This document shows, in pieces, positions 1 to 9,038 of a DNA stretch of 64,000 nucleotides. Location of the stretch: contig NZ_JAASQL010000002.1 of the NCBI RefSeq assembly GCF_011762155.1, forward strand, positions 186,001 through 250,000, in the 5' to 3' direction. The notes beneath the pieces were generated by a model. The model did not search any database, had not been told where the DNA came from, and worked only from the letters and a program-made list of their open reading frames with translations. Position 1 is the stretch's first letter, and each line of letters starts with the position of its first letter. The translations under genes were made by a program, and so were the position numbers. The stretch comes from Wenyingzhuangia heitensis (lineage in GTDB: Bacteria; Bacteroidota; Bacteroidia; Flavobacteriales; Flavobacteriaceae).

Positions 1-768
1 AATCCTGATTCATATGTAATTTCGGTAGATCATAACCCAAGACCATTGGATGGGTTTTCTTTAAAAAAGAGAATTAAAAAAAGGTTAGAAGGAGTTTTGT
101 ATAGCAAGTTTATTCATCAGTTTATAGGAGTTTCGCAATATACAGTGAATCATATTTTAAATGATTACGGTCAGTTTTTAAAAAAGAAAACCAAAGTTGT
201 TTATAATGGAATTGACACCGATGTTTTTGTGAAAAGAACACAAGAAAATAAAAACAAGTTTATTGTCGCTTCACATTTAAGACCTTCAAAAGGGATTCAA
301 GACTTATTAAAAGCTTTAAGCTATATGAATCCTGAATTGTTAGAAGACGTTGTTGTTGATATATATGGAGAAGGAGCCTCTAAAGAAGAATTGGAAAGAC
401 TCACTAAAGAATATAAGTTACAAAAGGTTATTACATTAAAAGGGAGTTCTTCTAAATTAAATGAATTGTTTTGTAACTATCGTTACATGATTCAGCCAAC
501 CTATATGGAGTGTTTTAGTTTGTCAATTTTAGAAAGTTTATCTGCTAACATTCCTGTAATTACAACCACAGTTGGAGGAAACTTAGAGGTTGTAGAAAAT
601 AATAAAAATGGTTACATATACAATCCTGGAGATTGCAAAGCATTGGCTGCTATTTTAGAGAATATTATTACGGGAGAAAATAACATTACAGAGAATACAT
701 CGGATTTAATTGTACAAGAATTTCATTTGACCAAAATGGTAACGAATCATATAAACTTATTGCCATGA
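1..768 (+). CDS. GT4 glycosyltransferase (5' end outside window)
   Basis: This is the C-terminal part of a GT-B fold glycosyltransferase that adds a sugar during exopolysaccharide or O-antigen assembly at the inner membrane. The frame is open from base 1 (it reads NPDSYVISVDHNPRPLDGFSL), so the TTG at 46 is not the true start; the gene begins upstream. Visible marks are the sugar-acceptor/linker signature VYNGID, a GEG loop, and the donor-site EX7E motif ECFSLSILE followed by VGGNLEVVENNKNGY, all usual for GT4. Its stop overlaps the next ATG by four bases (ATGA), which suggests translational coupling. The donor sugar and the linkage cannot be read from sequence. Confidence 0.88.
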   Translation, partial: NPDSYVISVDHNPRPLDGFSLKKRIKKRLEGVLYSKFIHQFIGVSQYTVNHILNDYGQFLKKKTKVVYNGIDTDVFVKRTQENKNKFIVASHLRPSKGIQDLLKALSYMNPELLEDVVVDIYGEGASKEELERLTKEYKLQKVITLKGSSSKLNELFCNYRYMIQPTYMECFSLSILESLSANIPVITTTVGGNLEVVENNKNGYIYNPGDCKALAAILENIITGENNITENTSDLIVQEFHLTKMVTNHINLLP

Positions 769-1901
769 GGTTAGCTTTCATCACTCCAGAATATCCTATT
801 GCTAGTTTTAAAGGAAATATTGGTGGTATTGGAACTTTTACTAAAAATATTGCAGAGCAGTTGGTAAAAAATAACTGTGAGGTAACCGTTTTTGTTCATA
901 GTCAATCCACAGAAAATACATTCGTAGAGAACGGAGTAGAAATTCATTTGGTACAAAAGAAAGTTGTTAAAGGGATTACTTGGATTACCAATAGGCGATA
1001 TTTTAACAACTATGTAAATAAAGTTATTAAGCAAAAAAATATACAAATAATAGAAGCACCAGAATGGACAGGTTTTACTGCTTTTATGACGTTTAAGTGC
1101 CTTTTATTAATTAGGTTACATGGTTCTGATACTTATTTTTGTGATTTAGAAAACAGACCTGTAAAAGCTAAAAACAAGTTTTTTGAAAAACGAGCTTTAC
1201 TAACTGCAGATAAAATTGTTGGAGTTAGCAAATTTGTAGCAGAAAAAACACAAGAGCTGTTTAAGTTAAATAAGAATATTGATGTTGTTCACAATGCAAT
1301 CGATACAGCATTATTTACTCCAAATCATCAACAAATGAAGCCAAAATCTTTGTTATATTTTGGAACTATAGTTCGTAAAAAAGGAGTTTTAGAAATTGCC
1401 AAAGCTTTTAATAATATTGTAAAACAAGATCCAGAGGTAACGTTAACATTTTTAGGAAGAGATAATAAAGATGTGTTCACAAAACAATCAACTATTGATA
1501 TAATAAAATGTTTGTTGACAGAAAAGGCATTGAATAATACGACTTTTATCAATTCAGTTCCTTATAAACAGGTGATAACTTATTTACAAAAAGCTGAAGT
1601 AATTATATTACCAAGCTTTGCAGAGGCTTTTCCTATGACCTGGTTAGAGGCCATGGCCTTAGAAAAAAAGTTGATAACCTCTAATATTGGTTGGGCAAAA
1701 GAATTAATGATAGATAATGATACTGGTTACACAGTAAATCCAATAAATACAGAAGATTTTACAACTAAAACTTTAGCTTTGTTACATAATAAAGAAAAAG
1801 CGTTGGAGATGGCAAAAGAAGCAAGAAAAAGAATTATAAATGAGTTTGATATGAAAGAGGCTGTTCTAAAAAATATTAAATTATATAGTAATTTATTATG
1901 A
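765..1901 (+). CDS. GT4 family glycosyltransferase
   Basis: A complete 378-residue GT4 transferase with a GT-B fold. The N-terminal domain opens with ITPEYPIASFKG and a glycine-rich NIGGIGTFTKNIA loop; the C-terminal domain carries VVHNAIDTALF, the start of the donor domain at LLYFGTIVRKKG, and the EX7E motif EAFPMTWLE. It should transfer a nucleotide-activated sugar to the growing lipid-linked repeat unit on the cytoplasmic face. The ATG overlaps the upstream stop by four bases, and its own stop overlaps the following gene by four bases, so it sits in the middle of a coupled operon. Substrate is unknown. Confidence 0.92.
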   Translation: MRLAFITPEYPIASFKGNIGGIGTFTKNIAEQLVKNNCEVTVFVHSQSTENTFVENGVEIHLVQKKVVKGITWITNRRYFNNYVNKVIKQKNIQIIEAPEWTGFTAFMTFKCLLLIRLHGSDTYFCDLENRPVKAKNKFFEKRALLTADKIVGVSKFVAEKTQELFKLNKNIDVVHNAIDTALFTPNHQQMKPKSLLYFGTIVRKKGVLEIAKAFNNIVKQDPEVTLTFLGRDNKDVFTKQSTIDIIKCLLTEKALNNTTFINSVPYKQVITYLQKAEVIILPSFAEAFPMTWLEAMALEKKLITSNIGWAKELMIDNDTGYTVNPINTEDFTTKTLALLHNKEKALEMAKEARKRIINEFDMKEAVLKNIKLYSNLL

Positions 1902-3442
1902 TTGTTCTTCTTCATGACGGGATCAAGCCCGTCAAGTACATAAATACAATTACAAATTCAGAAATTGTTTGTAAAGAAAAAACAGTTCAGGAGTCTTTGT
2001 ATAAATTGTCAAATGAACACCCTAAAGAATTATTATTGTGGTGTCTTCTAGAATTAAAAAATAATATTAACTATAGAGAGATTAGCTCTGTTTTTCATCA
2101 TGAACTAATTTTTGCTAGCTATGGTAATAGTTCAGTTTCCGATAATATTGGATATGTAGATCAACACTGTTTTATCAATGTTAAAAAAGACGTTCAATAC
2201 CCTACTTGGATTATGTCTGGTGATATTGGTGGTGTTTATGCAAGTGTATTACAGCAATCAAAAGATATTGTGAAAATATCTCAGTCTTTTGATATGTTTT
2301 TATCTAGTTTTGCAAAATTGAGTATGCCAAAAGGTTTGTTTTGTTACTCAGAACCAAAATTAATAATAGATCAGTTAGCTATTGTTCAATCAGATGATAG
2401 AACAACAAATACAGAGCTATTTAAATTTGTAAAAAGACATTATAAGGTTCAGTGGGTTTTTATTTTGTTTTTTCTGTTGATGTATAATCAAAATAAATTT
2501 TGTTTAAAAAGTTTGCTAGTTAGTTTTTTTGTAATAAGACCAAAAAGAGCTGGTGTTAATTTTAAAGACATAAAAATTCAGTCTATAAAAGAAAAGGAGA
2601 GGAGAGAGCATTTTACGATAGATGTTTTAATACCAACACTTGGTCGTAAAGAGCATTTGTATAATGTTCTGTTAGATTTATCAACACAAATTATTTTACC
2701 TAAAAAGGTAATTATTGTTGAACAGAATGGAGAAGAAAATTCAGTGTCTGAATTGGATTATTTGAATAATGATTGGCCTTTTGAAATTGATCATACATTT
2801 ACGCATCAATTGGGAGCTTGTAACGCCAGAAATATAGCGCTGTCTAGAGTAACTTCTAATTGGGTGTTTTTTGCGGATGATGATATAAGGTTTAAAGAAA
2901 ATTTATTGGAGAAATCATATCATAAAATAAATGACTTAGGAACTAATTGTATTGTGATGAGTTGTTTACAAGAAAAAGAGGAGCAAAAAAAAATAATGAT
3001 AATCCAAAGCGAACATTTTGGTTCAGGAACGAGTATTGTAAAAGCAAGTTTATTGAAAGAAGTTAGTTTTAAAAAAGAACACGAATTTGGTTATGGTGAG
3101 GATAGTGATTTTGGAATGCAGTTAAGAAATAATGGAGATGAAATAGTAAATGTTCCCCAAATAAGTATGCTACACTTAAAAGCCCCAGTAGGTGGTTTTA
3201 GAGCAAAGGTTTCTACTAAATGGGAAAAAGAATTTATACAACCCAAACCATCTCCAACAGTAATGGCTTATAATTTAAAACATTTAACAAAAGAACAATT
3301 ACAAGGTTATAAGTTTTTGTTAGGTGTGAAATTTTATAATAACCAAACAATTAAAGATCCATATAAGTATTTTAAAAACTTTAAACAACGTTGGGAAATG
3401 AGTGTGAAATGGGGAACTAAATTAATGGAACATGAAGTTTAG
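1898..3442 (+). CDS. GT2-type glycosyltransferase with unrecognised N-terminal domain
   Basis: A 514-residue protein in two parts. The N-terminal ~215 residues match nothing I recognise; they end in a hydrophobic stretch near residues 184-213 that may contact the membrane. From about residue 240 a GT-A fold begins (DVLIPTLGRKEHLYNVLLDL), with a metal-binding DDD triplet at about residue 326 (FADDDIRF), the NARNIALS nucleotide loop, and EDSDFGMQLR late in the domain, all typical of GT2. It starts at ATG 1898, overlapping the previous gene by four bases, and overlaps the next gene by eleven. Codons 6-12 are built from a GC-rich palindrome (1915-1934) unlike its surroundings. It probably adds one sugar to the repeat unit; the N-terminal domain may hold a second activity or a partner-binding role. 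Confidence 0.85.
   Translation: MIVLLHDGIKPVKYINTITNSEIVCKEKTVQESLYKLSNEHPKELLLWCLLELKNNINYREISSVFHHELIFASYGNSSVSDNIGYVDQHCFINVKKDVQYPTWIMSGDIGGVYASVLQQSKDIVKISQSFDMFLSSFAKLSMPKGLFCYSEPKLIIDQLAIVQSDDRTTNTELFKFVKRHYKVQWVFILFFLLMYNQNKFCLKSLLVSFFVIRPKRAGVNFKDIKIQSIKEKERREHFTIDVLIPTLGRKEHLYNVLLDLSTQIILPKKVIIVEQNGEENSVSELDYLNNDWPFEIDHTFTHQLGACNARNIALSRVTSNWVFFADDDIRFKENLLEKSYHKINDLGTNCIVMSCLQEKEEQKKIMIIQSEHFGSGTSIVKASLLKEVSFKKEHEFGYGEDSDFGMQLRNNGDEIVNVPQISMLHLKAPVGGFRAKVSTKWEKEFIQPKPSPTVMAYNLKHLTKEQLQGYKFLLGVKFYNNQTIKDPYKYFKNFKQRWEMSVKWGTKLMEHEV
1915..1934. repeat. GC-rich palindrome inside the start of a GT gene
   Basis: Seven-base arms tgacggg (1915-1921) and cccgtca (1928-1934) flank the six-base loop atcaag. 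The island of G/C stands out in very AT-rich DNA and resembles the dispersed REP-like palindromes common in bacterial intergenic DNA. It is translated here as part of the glycosyltransferase N terminus. No second copy was found in the window, so repeat status is an inference. Confidence 0.45.
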
Positions 3443-4424
3443 TCTTATAATTTGTACCTATATGCGACCCACAGCTTTGTTAAAGCTGTTAAAAACGGTT
3501 GCAACTCAAAGTTTATATCCGAATGAAATTTTAATAATTGATGGTTCTTCTAATAATTTAACCGAAGAAATATTAGAGGTTAATTTTTTTGAGAATTTAA
3601 CTTATTATAAAGTGACTCCTGAAGAAAGAGGTTTAACAAGACAACGTAATTTGGGAATTAAACATGTTAATAAAGACATAGATATTGTTTGTTTTTTAGA
3701 TGATGATACTTTGTTAGAGCAGGATTATTTTAAAAATATAATAAGCACCTATGTAACCTACCCAGAAGCTTTGGCTGTTGGAGGATATATTGTGAATGAA
3801 ATTGAATGGAAACAAAAAGAGAGCGCTAATACAAGTGAATTTTTTTACGATGGTTGGGTACGAAAAGAAGGTTCTAGATTTAAGTTGCGTAAAAAATTAG
3901 GGTTGTTAGATAATACTCCTCCAGGTTGGATGCCCAAATTTTCTAACGGTCGTTCTGTTGGTTTTTTACCACCAAGTAACAAAGTATATCCTGTAGAGCA
4001 AATTATGGGAGGAGTAGCATCTTACAGAAAAGAAATTTTTAAAGAATTGTCTTTTTCAAAATATTTTGAAGGTTATGGTTTGTATGAAGATGCAGATTTT
4101 TCTTTACGATTGGCAAAAAAAGGAAAAATTTATATAAACACAGCTGCTAGATTAGAACACCATCACGATGCTGCAGGAAGACCCAATAAGTTTAACTACG
4201 GAAAAATGGTGACCCGAAATGGTTGGTATGTTTGGATAGTAAAATATGAAAATCCTAGCATAAATGCTCGTATTAAATGGAACGCTATTGCTATTGTATT
4301 GATGCTATTACGATTTGTGAATGTTTTTACAACAACTAAAAGAAAAGAAGCTTTTACAGAATCGTTAGGGAGATTTATGGGGCTATTATCTTTAATTTTT
4401 AACAAACCAAAAGTAGAACAATAA
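3432..4424 (+). CDS. GT2 family glycosyltransferase
   Basis: A 330-residue GT-A fold transferase. The Rossmann-like start (FSLIICTYMRPTALLKLLKTV), the QRNLGI loop, the CFLDDDT metal site, and the late GYGLYEDADFSLRLAKKG motif with an acidic catalytic pair mark it as GT2. A hydrophobic segment near the C terminus (AIAIVLMLLRFVNVF) may be a membrane anchor. The start ATG lies eleven bases inside the upstream gene; the next gene begins directly after its stop. It probably adds one residue to the polysaccharide repeat unit; the sugar is unknown. Confidence 0.9.
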   Translation: MKFSLIICTYMRPTALLKLLKTVATQSLYPNEILIIDGSSNNLTEEILEVNFFENLTYYKVTPEERGLTRQRNLGIKHVNKDIDIVCFLDDDTLLEQDYFKNIISTYVTYPEALAVGGYIVNEIEWKQKESANTSEFFYDGWVRKEGSRFKLRKKLGLLDNTPPGWMPKFSNGRSVGFLPPSNKVYPVEQIMGGVASYRKEIFKELSFSKYFEGYGLYEDADFSLRLAKKGKIYINTAARLEHHHDAAGRPNKFNYGKMVTRNGWYVWIVKYENPSINARIKWNAIAIVLMLLRFVNVFTTTKRKEAFTESLGRFMGLLSLIFNKPKVEQ

Positions 4425-5534
4425 ATGAAAACTATTTTAATTGCCCATAATTATTCTAAGAAATCATTTGCTTATATGAGTTTTGAGTTAGCTAATTATC
4501 TCTCAAATAATGGTTTTAAAGTCGTTTTTATTTCTCATAAACCTTATTTCAAAGAAGAAAAAATAATAATAAATAAAAAGGGAGAATTAATTATTACATC
4601 TTGGAGCTCTATAGATAGACCAACAGGGTTAAAAGATTTTTTTTGGTTTATTAAAATATATAAAAAGCACCAACCAAATTATGTTATCGGTCATTTTGTA
4701 GGAGCAAATATTTCAACTATGGTTTCTAAAATATTATCATTAGGGAAAACCAAATGTTTTGTTTACTACCATACACTTTCATCTCAAATTTTAAGTGATT
4801 TACGATCTAATAGTTTAAAGTATAAGTTTAAAAAAACAAGAAAAAAAATATTTTTTAAATTATTTATAGACATATTCATATGTCCATCAGAATTATCAAA
4901 AAAAGATATTATTAGAACATTTGGTGTAAATTTAAATAAAACTAAAGTTGTCTTAAATGCAATTGAGGATCGAAAAAATAATAATGTTTCAAGTAATTTA
5001 CAAAAAGAAGGAATACAAATAAATTACTTAGGTCGTTTGGATCCTTCTAAAAATGTAAAAGTATTAATCGCTTCATTTATAGAATTTAAAAAACGAAATC
5101 CAAACAAAATAATGACTTTGTCCATTGCTGGTACAGGACAATTGTCTCAAGAAGTTAAAAAAATAAGTAATCAATTTTCATTTATAAATTTTTTAGGAGG
5201 GATATCTTATCATCAAGTAGATGATTTTTTATCAAAAGGTGATTATACAATTATACCATCACTTTCAGATAATTTACCAACCGTTGGTCTTGAATCGTTA
5301 ATGAATGGTATTCCAATTATTATTTCTAATACGACAGGATTATCTAAATATTGTTTGGATAATGTAAATAGTATTGTCATTTTACCTAACGAAACTAGTT
5401 TAATAAAAGCCTTTGAAGAAATTTCTAAAGGAAAACATGATAAAATGAATATTCAAGCAAGAGCTTTATATGAAGAAAAGTTTAGTATAGAAAACTATCA
5501 TAAAGAAATTATAAAAATAATAAATAGTTTTTAA
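4425..5534 (+). CDS. GT4-like glycosyltransferase
   Basis: A 369-residue GT-B fold protein. The start MKTILIAHNYSKKSFAYMS, the linker VVLNAIEDR, the donor-domain entry INYLGRLDPSKNVKVLI, and the C-terminal LPTVGLESLMNGIPIII identify it as GT4-like. The first Glu of the usual EX7E donor motif is Asp here (DNLPTVGLE), a conservative change also seen in 9039-10049. It follows the previous stop without a gap and overlaps the next ATG by one base (TAATG). Acceptor and donor are unknown. The gene is slightly richer in A/T and Lys/Asn than its neighbours, common in flavobacterial capsule genes. Confidence 0.87.
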   Translation: MKTILIAHNYSKKSFAYMSFELANYLSNNGFKVVFISHKPYFKEEKIIINKKGELIITSWSSIDRPTGLKDFFWFIKIYKKHQPNYVIGHFVGANISTMVSKILSLGKTKCFVYYHTLSSQILSDLRSNSLKYKFKKTRKKIFFKLFIDIFICPSELSKKDIIRTFGVNLNKTKVVLNAIEDRKNNNVSSNLQKEGIQINYLGRLDPSKNVKVLIASFIEFKKRNPNKIMTLSIAGTGQLSQEVKKISNQFSFINFLGGISYHQVDDFLSKGDYTIIPSLSDNLPTVGLESLMNGIPIIISNTTGLSKYCLDNVNSIVILPNETSLIKAFEEISKGKHDKMNIQARALYEEKFSIENYHKEIIKIINSF

Positions 5535-6652
5535 TGAAATTTGGAATCATTACACATGCTGTTCATAAAATAAAAGATGGACAAATTTATGCTTATGAAC
5601 CCTATGTTCGTGAAATGAATTTGTGGGCAAGCTATGTAGATGAAGTTTTAATTGTTGCTCCAGTTTCTAAAGAGAAAATCACCGACATAGAAGTTTCATA
5701 TAAGCATACCAAAATAAGAGTAGTTCCAATCCCTAATTTTGATATTACTACTTTTAAGAATTTAATAAGATCTTTGTTTGTTATCCCAAAAATATGTTGG
5801 ATAATATATAAGGTCATGAAAGAAGTAAATCACATTCATTTACGTTGTCCTGGTAATATTGGTTTGTTAGGGTGTTTGGTACAGATTTTATTTCCCTTAA
5901 AACCCAAAACGGCTAAATATGCAGGGAATTGGGATCCAGAAAGTAAACAACCGGTTACTTATAGAGTTCAGAAATGGTTATTAAGTAATACTTATTTAAC
6001 AAAAAACATTAAAGTATTGGTCTACGGAGATTGGCCAAATCAATCTAAAAACATAATTCCATTTTTTACGGCAAGTTACCATCAAAATGAAATCGTAGAG
6101 ATCTCTAAAAAAGAGTTAACAGGACAAATTAACTTAATTTTTGTAGGAGGATTAACAGTAGGTAAACAGCCATTAATTAGTGTAAAATCAACTCATCAAC
6201 TTATACAAAAAGGCTACAATGTTGTCTTGAATATTTATGGAGATGGAATTAAAAGAACTGAGGTAGAAGAATATATAAAAATAAATAAATTAGAAGAGAA
6301 CGTTATATTACATGGTAATGTTGCTAAAGATGTAGTAAAATCAGCTTTTCAGCAATCTCATTTTCTTATTTTTATATCAAAATCAGAAGGCTGGCCAAAA
6401 GTAGTGGCAGAAGCGATGTTTTGGGAATGTTTGCCTATTACAACTAAGGTGTCTTGTGTTCCTTATATGTTGGGGAATAATACTAGAGGACAGGTAGTAA
6501 ACTCCAAGATTGATGAGGTTGTAAGTGCTATAGAGAGTTACATTAAAAATAAAGACATGTATCTAGACCATACTCAAAATGCAAAAGATTGGTCCAGAGA
6601 ATATACGTTAGAAAAGTTTGAGAATGAGTTGAAAAAAATCTTAGATGCCTAA
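5534..6652 (+). CDS. GT4-like glycosyltransferase
   Basis: A 372-residue GT-B protein with an unusual N-terminal domain: it opens FGIITHAVHKIKDGQIYAYEPYVREM and contains HLRCPGNIGLLG and AKYAGNWDPESKQP, a layout seen in some capsule/O-antigen transferases. The donor domain is standard: NLIFVGGLTVGKQPLI, YGDG, and the EX7E motif EGWPKVVAE. It overlaps the upstream stop by one base and the next gene by eight. It should extend the lipid-linked repeat unit in the cytoplasm; the sugar cannot be inferred. Confidence is high for fold and family, low for chemistry. Confidence 0.87.
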   Translation: MKFGIITHAVHKIKDGQIYAYEPYVREMNLWASYVDEVLIVAPVSKEKITDIEVSYKHTKIRVVPIPNFDITTFKNLIRSLFVIPKICWIIYKVMKEVNHIHLRCPGNIGLLGCLVQILFPLKPKTAKYAGNWDPESKQPVTYRVQKWLLSNTYLTKNIKVLVYGDWPNQSKNIIPFFTASYHQNEIVEISKKELTGQINLIFVGGLTVGKQPLISVKSTHQLIQKGYNVVLNIYGDGIKRTEVEEYIKINKLEENVILHGNVAKDVVKSAFQQSHFLIFISKSEGWPKVVAEAMFWECLPITTKVSCVPYMLGNNTRGQVVNSKIDEVVSAIESYIKNKDMYLDHTQNAKDWSREYTLEKFENELKKILDA

Positions 6653-7718
6653 AAAATTAAATGTTATACAAATTATAGACTCTCTAGCAGTGGGGGGAGC
6701 AGAAATGATGGCGGTTAATATAGCCAATGGGCTTGATGATAAAAGTATAAACTCTCATATTTGTGTGACGAGACAGGAAGGATTGTTAAAGCAAAAAATT
6801 AAAGATTCTGTAGGTTATTTATTTCTAAAGAAAAAAGGAAGTGTTGATGTAAGAGCTGTTTTAAATTTAAAAAAATATATTAAAAAACATCACATAGAAA
6901 TTATTCATGCACATTCTTCTTCTTTTTTTATTGCGATCTTAATTAAGATAATAACTCCTAGTATTCGAGTTATTTGGCACGATCATTATGGGAAAGCCAA
7001 TGAAATAGAAAAAAGGAAAACATTTTTTTTAAAACTAGGTTCTTTGCTTTTTAAGTCGATACTATCAGTAAATCAAATACTATACAAGTGGGCTAAAGAT
7101 AATTTACATACAAAAGATGTAAATTATTTAGCTAATTTTTCTGAATTAATAGACATAAATCTCGTAACTCAGCTAAAAGGAGTAGAAGGAAAAAGAATTA
7201 TATGTTTGGCAGCGTTTAGACCTCAAAAAGATCATTTAAATTTACTGAAATCTTTTGTGTTTATTAAAAATAAATATCCAGACTGGACATTACATTTGAT
7301 TGGGAATCATCAAAAAGATACTTGTTTTAAAGGGGTTCAGAATTTTATTGAAGACAATAATTTAAAATCATCAGTATTTATTTACAATGCCTGTTTAGAT
7401 GTGAAAAATGTCTTAACACAAGCAAGTATAGGTGTATTATCATCAAAGTCTGAAGGTTTGCCTTTAAGTTTATTAGAGTATGGTCTAGCGGGCTTGCCTG
7501 TGGTAGTAACAAATGTGGGAGAGTGTAAAAATGTAGTTGGAGATAATGGGTTAGTTGTTGAAAAGCAAAATAGCAAAAATCTGTCTTTAGCGTTAGAAAA
7601 GTATATCATAAATAATAACTTTAGAAAAGAGGTGGGGCAGAAATTCCAACACCATATTGATGAGAATTACTCTAAAAGTTCTTACTTTACCAATCTATTA
7701 AGTGTATACAATCAATGA
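6645..7718 (+). CDS. GT4 family glycosyltransferase
   Basis: A 357-residue GT4 transferase. It begins NVIQIIDSLAVGGAEMMAVNIA, the classic GGAE acceptor-domain loop, and ends with the EX7E motif EGLPLSLLE followed by GLPVVVTNVGECKNVVGDNG. The donor domain starts near RIICLAAFRPQKDHLNLLK. The gene overlaps the previous one by eight bases and the next by four (ATGA). It is a cytoplasmic or membrane-associated repeat-unit assembly enzyme. The GGAE start and length are those of many capsule-locus transferases, which supports the family but not the sugar. Confidence 0.91.
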   Translation: MPKKLNVIQIIDSLAVGGAEMMAVNIANGLDDKSINSHICVTRQEGLLKQKIKDSVGYLFLKKKGSVDVRAVLNLKKYIKKHHIEIIHAHSSSFFIAILIKIITPSIRVIWHDHYGKANEIEKRKTFFLKLGSLLFKSILSVNQILYKWAKDNLHTKDVNYLANFSELIDINLVTQLKGVEGKRIICLAAFRPQKDHLNLLKSFVFIKNKYPDWTLHLIGNHQKDTCFKGVQNFIEDNNLKSSVFIYNACLDVKNVLTQASIGVLSSKSEGLPLSLLEYGLAGLPVVVTNVGECKNVVGDNGLVVEKQNSKNLSLALEKYIINNNFRKEVGQKFQHHIDENYSKSSYFTNLLSVYNQ

Positions 7719-9031
7719 TAAAAAATAGAACCTTACTTGTAGGAATCCATTTGTTTGCAGGTTTTTTCTTAACCATATCTATAGTTCCTAAGTTAGTTGC
7801 TATAGGAATTTTAGTATATGCTTTGTTTGATATTTATGCGACTAAAAACAAGAACAATCAATCTTTTTTATGGGCAGCTTATTTTGTAAGTGCAGAAGTA
7901 TTAATGAGAATGACAGGTGGTGCTGTTTTTTGGGAAATGGGTAAATACGTAACTATGTTACTTCTTTTTTTAGGATTAATAATTGAAGAAAAACACAAAG
8001 GAGTTCCCATTGTTTTTTTAATGTATATTTTTTTATTGTTAGTTGGTGTCACTTTTTCTAACATTCCTGTAGGGTACTCTATTAGAAAAGCAGTGGTTTT
8101 TAATTTAAGTGGCCCTATTACTTTGGGAGTAGCAGCTATGTATTTTTACAAAAGAGATGTAGATTATGAACGCTTTAAAGAAATATTATTTTTCTCTTTG
8201 CTACCAGTATTATCTATGTTGGTTCTATTGTATTTTAGAACACCGAGCCTAAAAGAAATTACGTTTGGTTCTTCAGCTAATTATAGCACTTCTGGTGGTT
8301 TTGGACCTAATCAAGTAGCAACTGCTTTAGGTTATGGAATTTTTATATTGGCTACTTTATTGTTAGTAAAAGAAAAAGTATCCGGTTATTTAGCAATTGA
8401 TATTTTATTATTGTTTTATTTAATTTATAGAGGTTTATTAACTTTTTCTAGAGGAGGTATTTTAACTGGTTTTATTGCTTTTGTATTACTTTCGGTATTT
8501 TATTTATATTCAAGAGGTAAAATATCATCTATATTAAAGTACATGGGAATGATGTTGTTTTTTTTGGTGTCTGTATGGATATATAGTACTAATATAACAG
8601 GAGGAATGCTAGAGAATAGATATTTAGGTAAAAATGCAAAGGGAGTTCAGAAAGAAGATATATCCTCTGGACGTGTAGATATTTTTGAAAATCAATTAGA
8701 AACATTTATGGACAACCCAATTTTTGGAATTGGAGTAGGCTCTGGTAAATATATGCGAATAGAAGAAGAGGGAGGACATGTAACTGCAGCATCTCATAAC
8801 GAAATGAGTCGACTGTTAGAAGAACATGGGTTGATAGGTTTATTTGCTTTGTTATTACTTTTTTTTGCTTCTACTATTAACTTTTTTGAACAACCACTCT
8901 ACTTTAAAGGTTTTGTAATAGCGTTTGCTAGTATTTGGTTTTTAACCATCAATCACTCTGCTATGCGGGTTGCTTTTCCCGGATTTATTTATGGGTTAAG
9001 TTTGATTAATGTAGTTAAAAGGGATAAATAG
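7715..9031 (+). CDS. Wzy/O-antigen ligase-like polysaccharide polymerase
   Basis: A 438-residue polytopic inner-membrane protein with roughly eleven hydrophobic segments. Two marks point to the O-antigen ligase/Wzy_C family: the SRGGILTGFIAF segment and, in the following large periplasmic loop, GVGSGKYMRI...SHNEMSRLLEEHGLIG with its conserved His. Members either polymerise lipid-linked repeat units (Wzy) or ligate chains to lipid A core (WaaL). Its place among glycosyltransferases favours Wzy, although no Wzx flippase lies in the visible part of the cluster. It overlaps the previous gene by four bases; the next start is seven bases beyond its stop. Confidence 0.83.
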   Translation: MIKNRTLLVGIHLFAGFFLTISIVPKLVAIGILVYALFDIYATKNKNNQSFLWAAYFVSAEVLMRMTGGAVFWEMGKYVTMLLLFLGLIIEEKHKGVPIVFLMYIFLLLVGVTFSNIPVGYSIRKAVVFNLSGPITLGVAAMYFYKRDVDYERFKEILFFSLLPVLSMLVLLYFRTPSLKEITFGSSANYSTSGGFGPNQVATALGYGIFILATLLLVKEKVSGYLAIDILLLFYLIYRGLLTFSRGGILTGFIAFVLLSVFYLYSRGKISSILKYMGMMLFFLVSVWIYSTNITGGMLENRYLGKNAKGVQKEDISSGRVDIFENQLETFMDNPIFGIGVGSGKYMRIEEEGGHVTAASHNEMSRLLEEHGLIGLFALLLLFFASTINFFEQPLYFKGFVIAFASIWFLTINHSAMRVAFPGFIYGLSLINVVKRDK

Positions 9032-9038
9032 ACTACTT

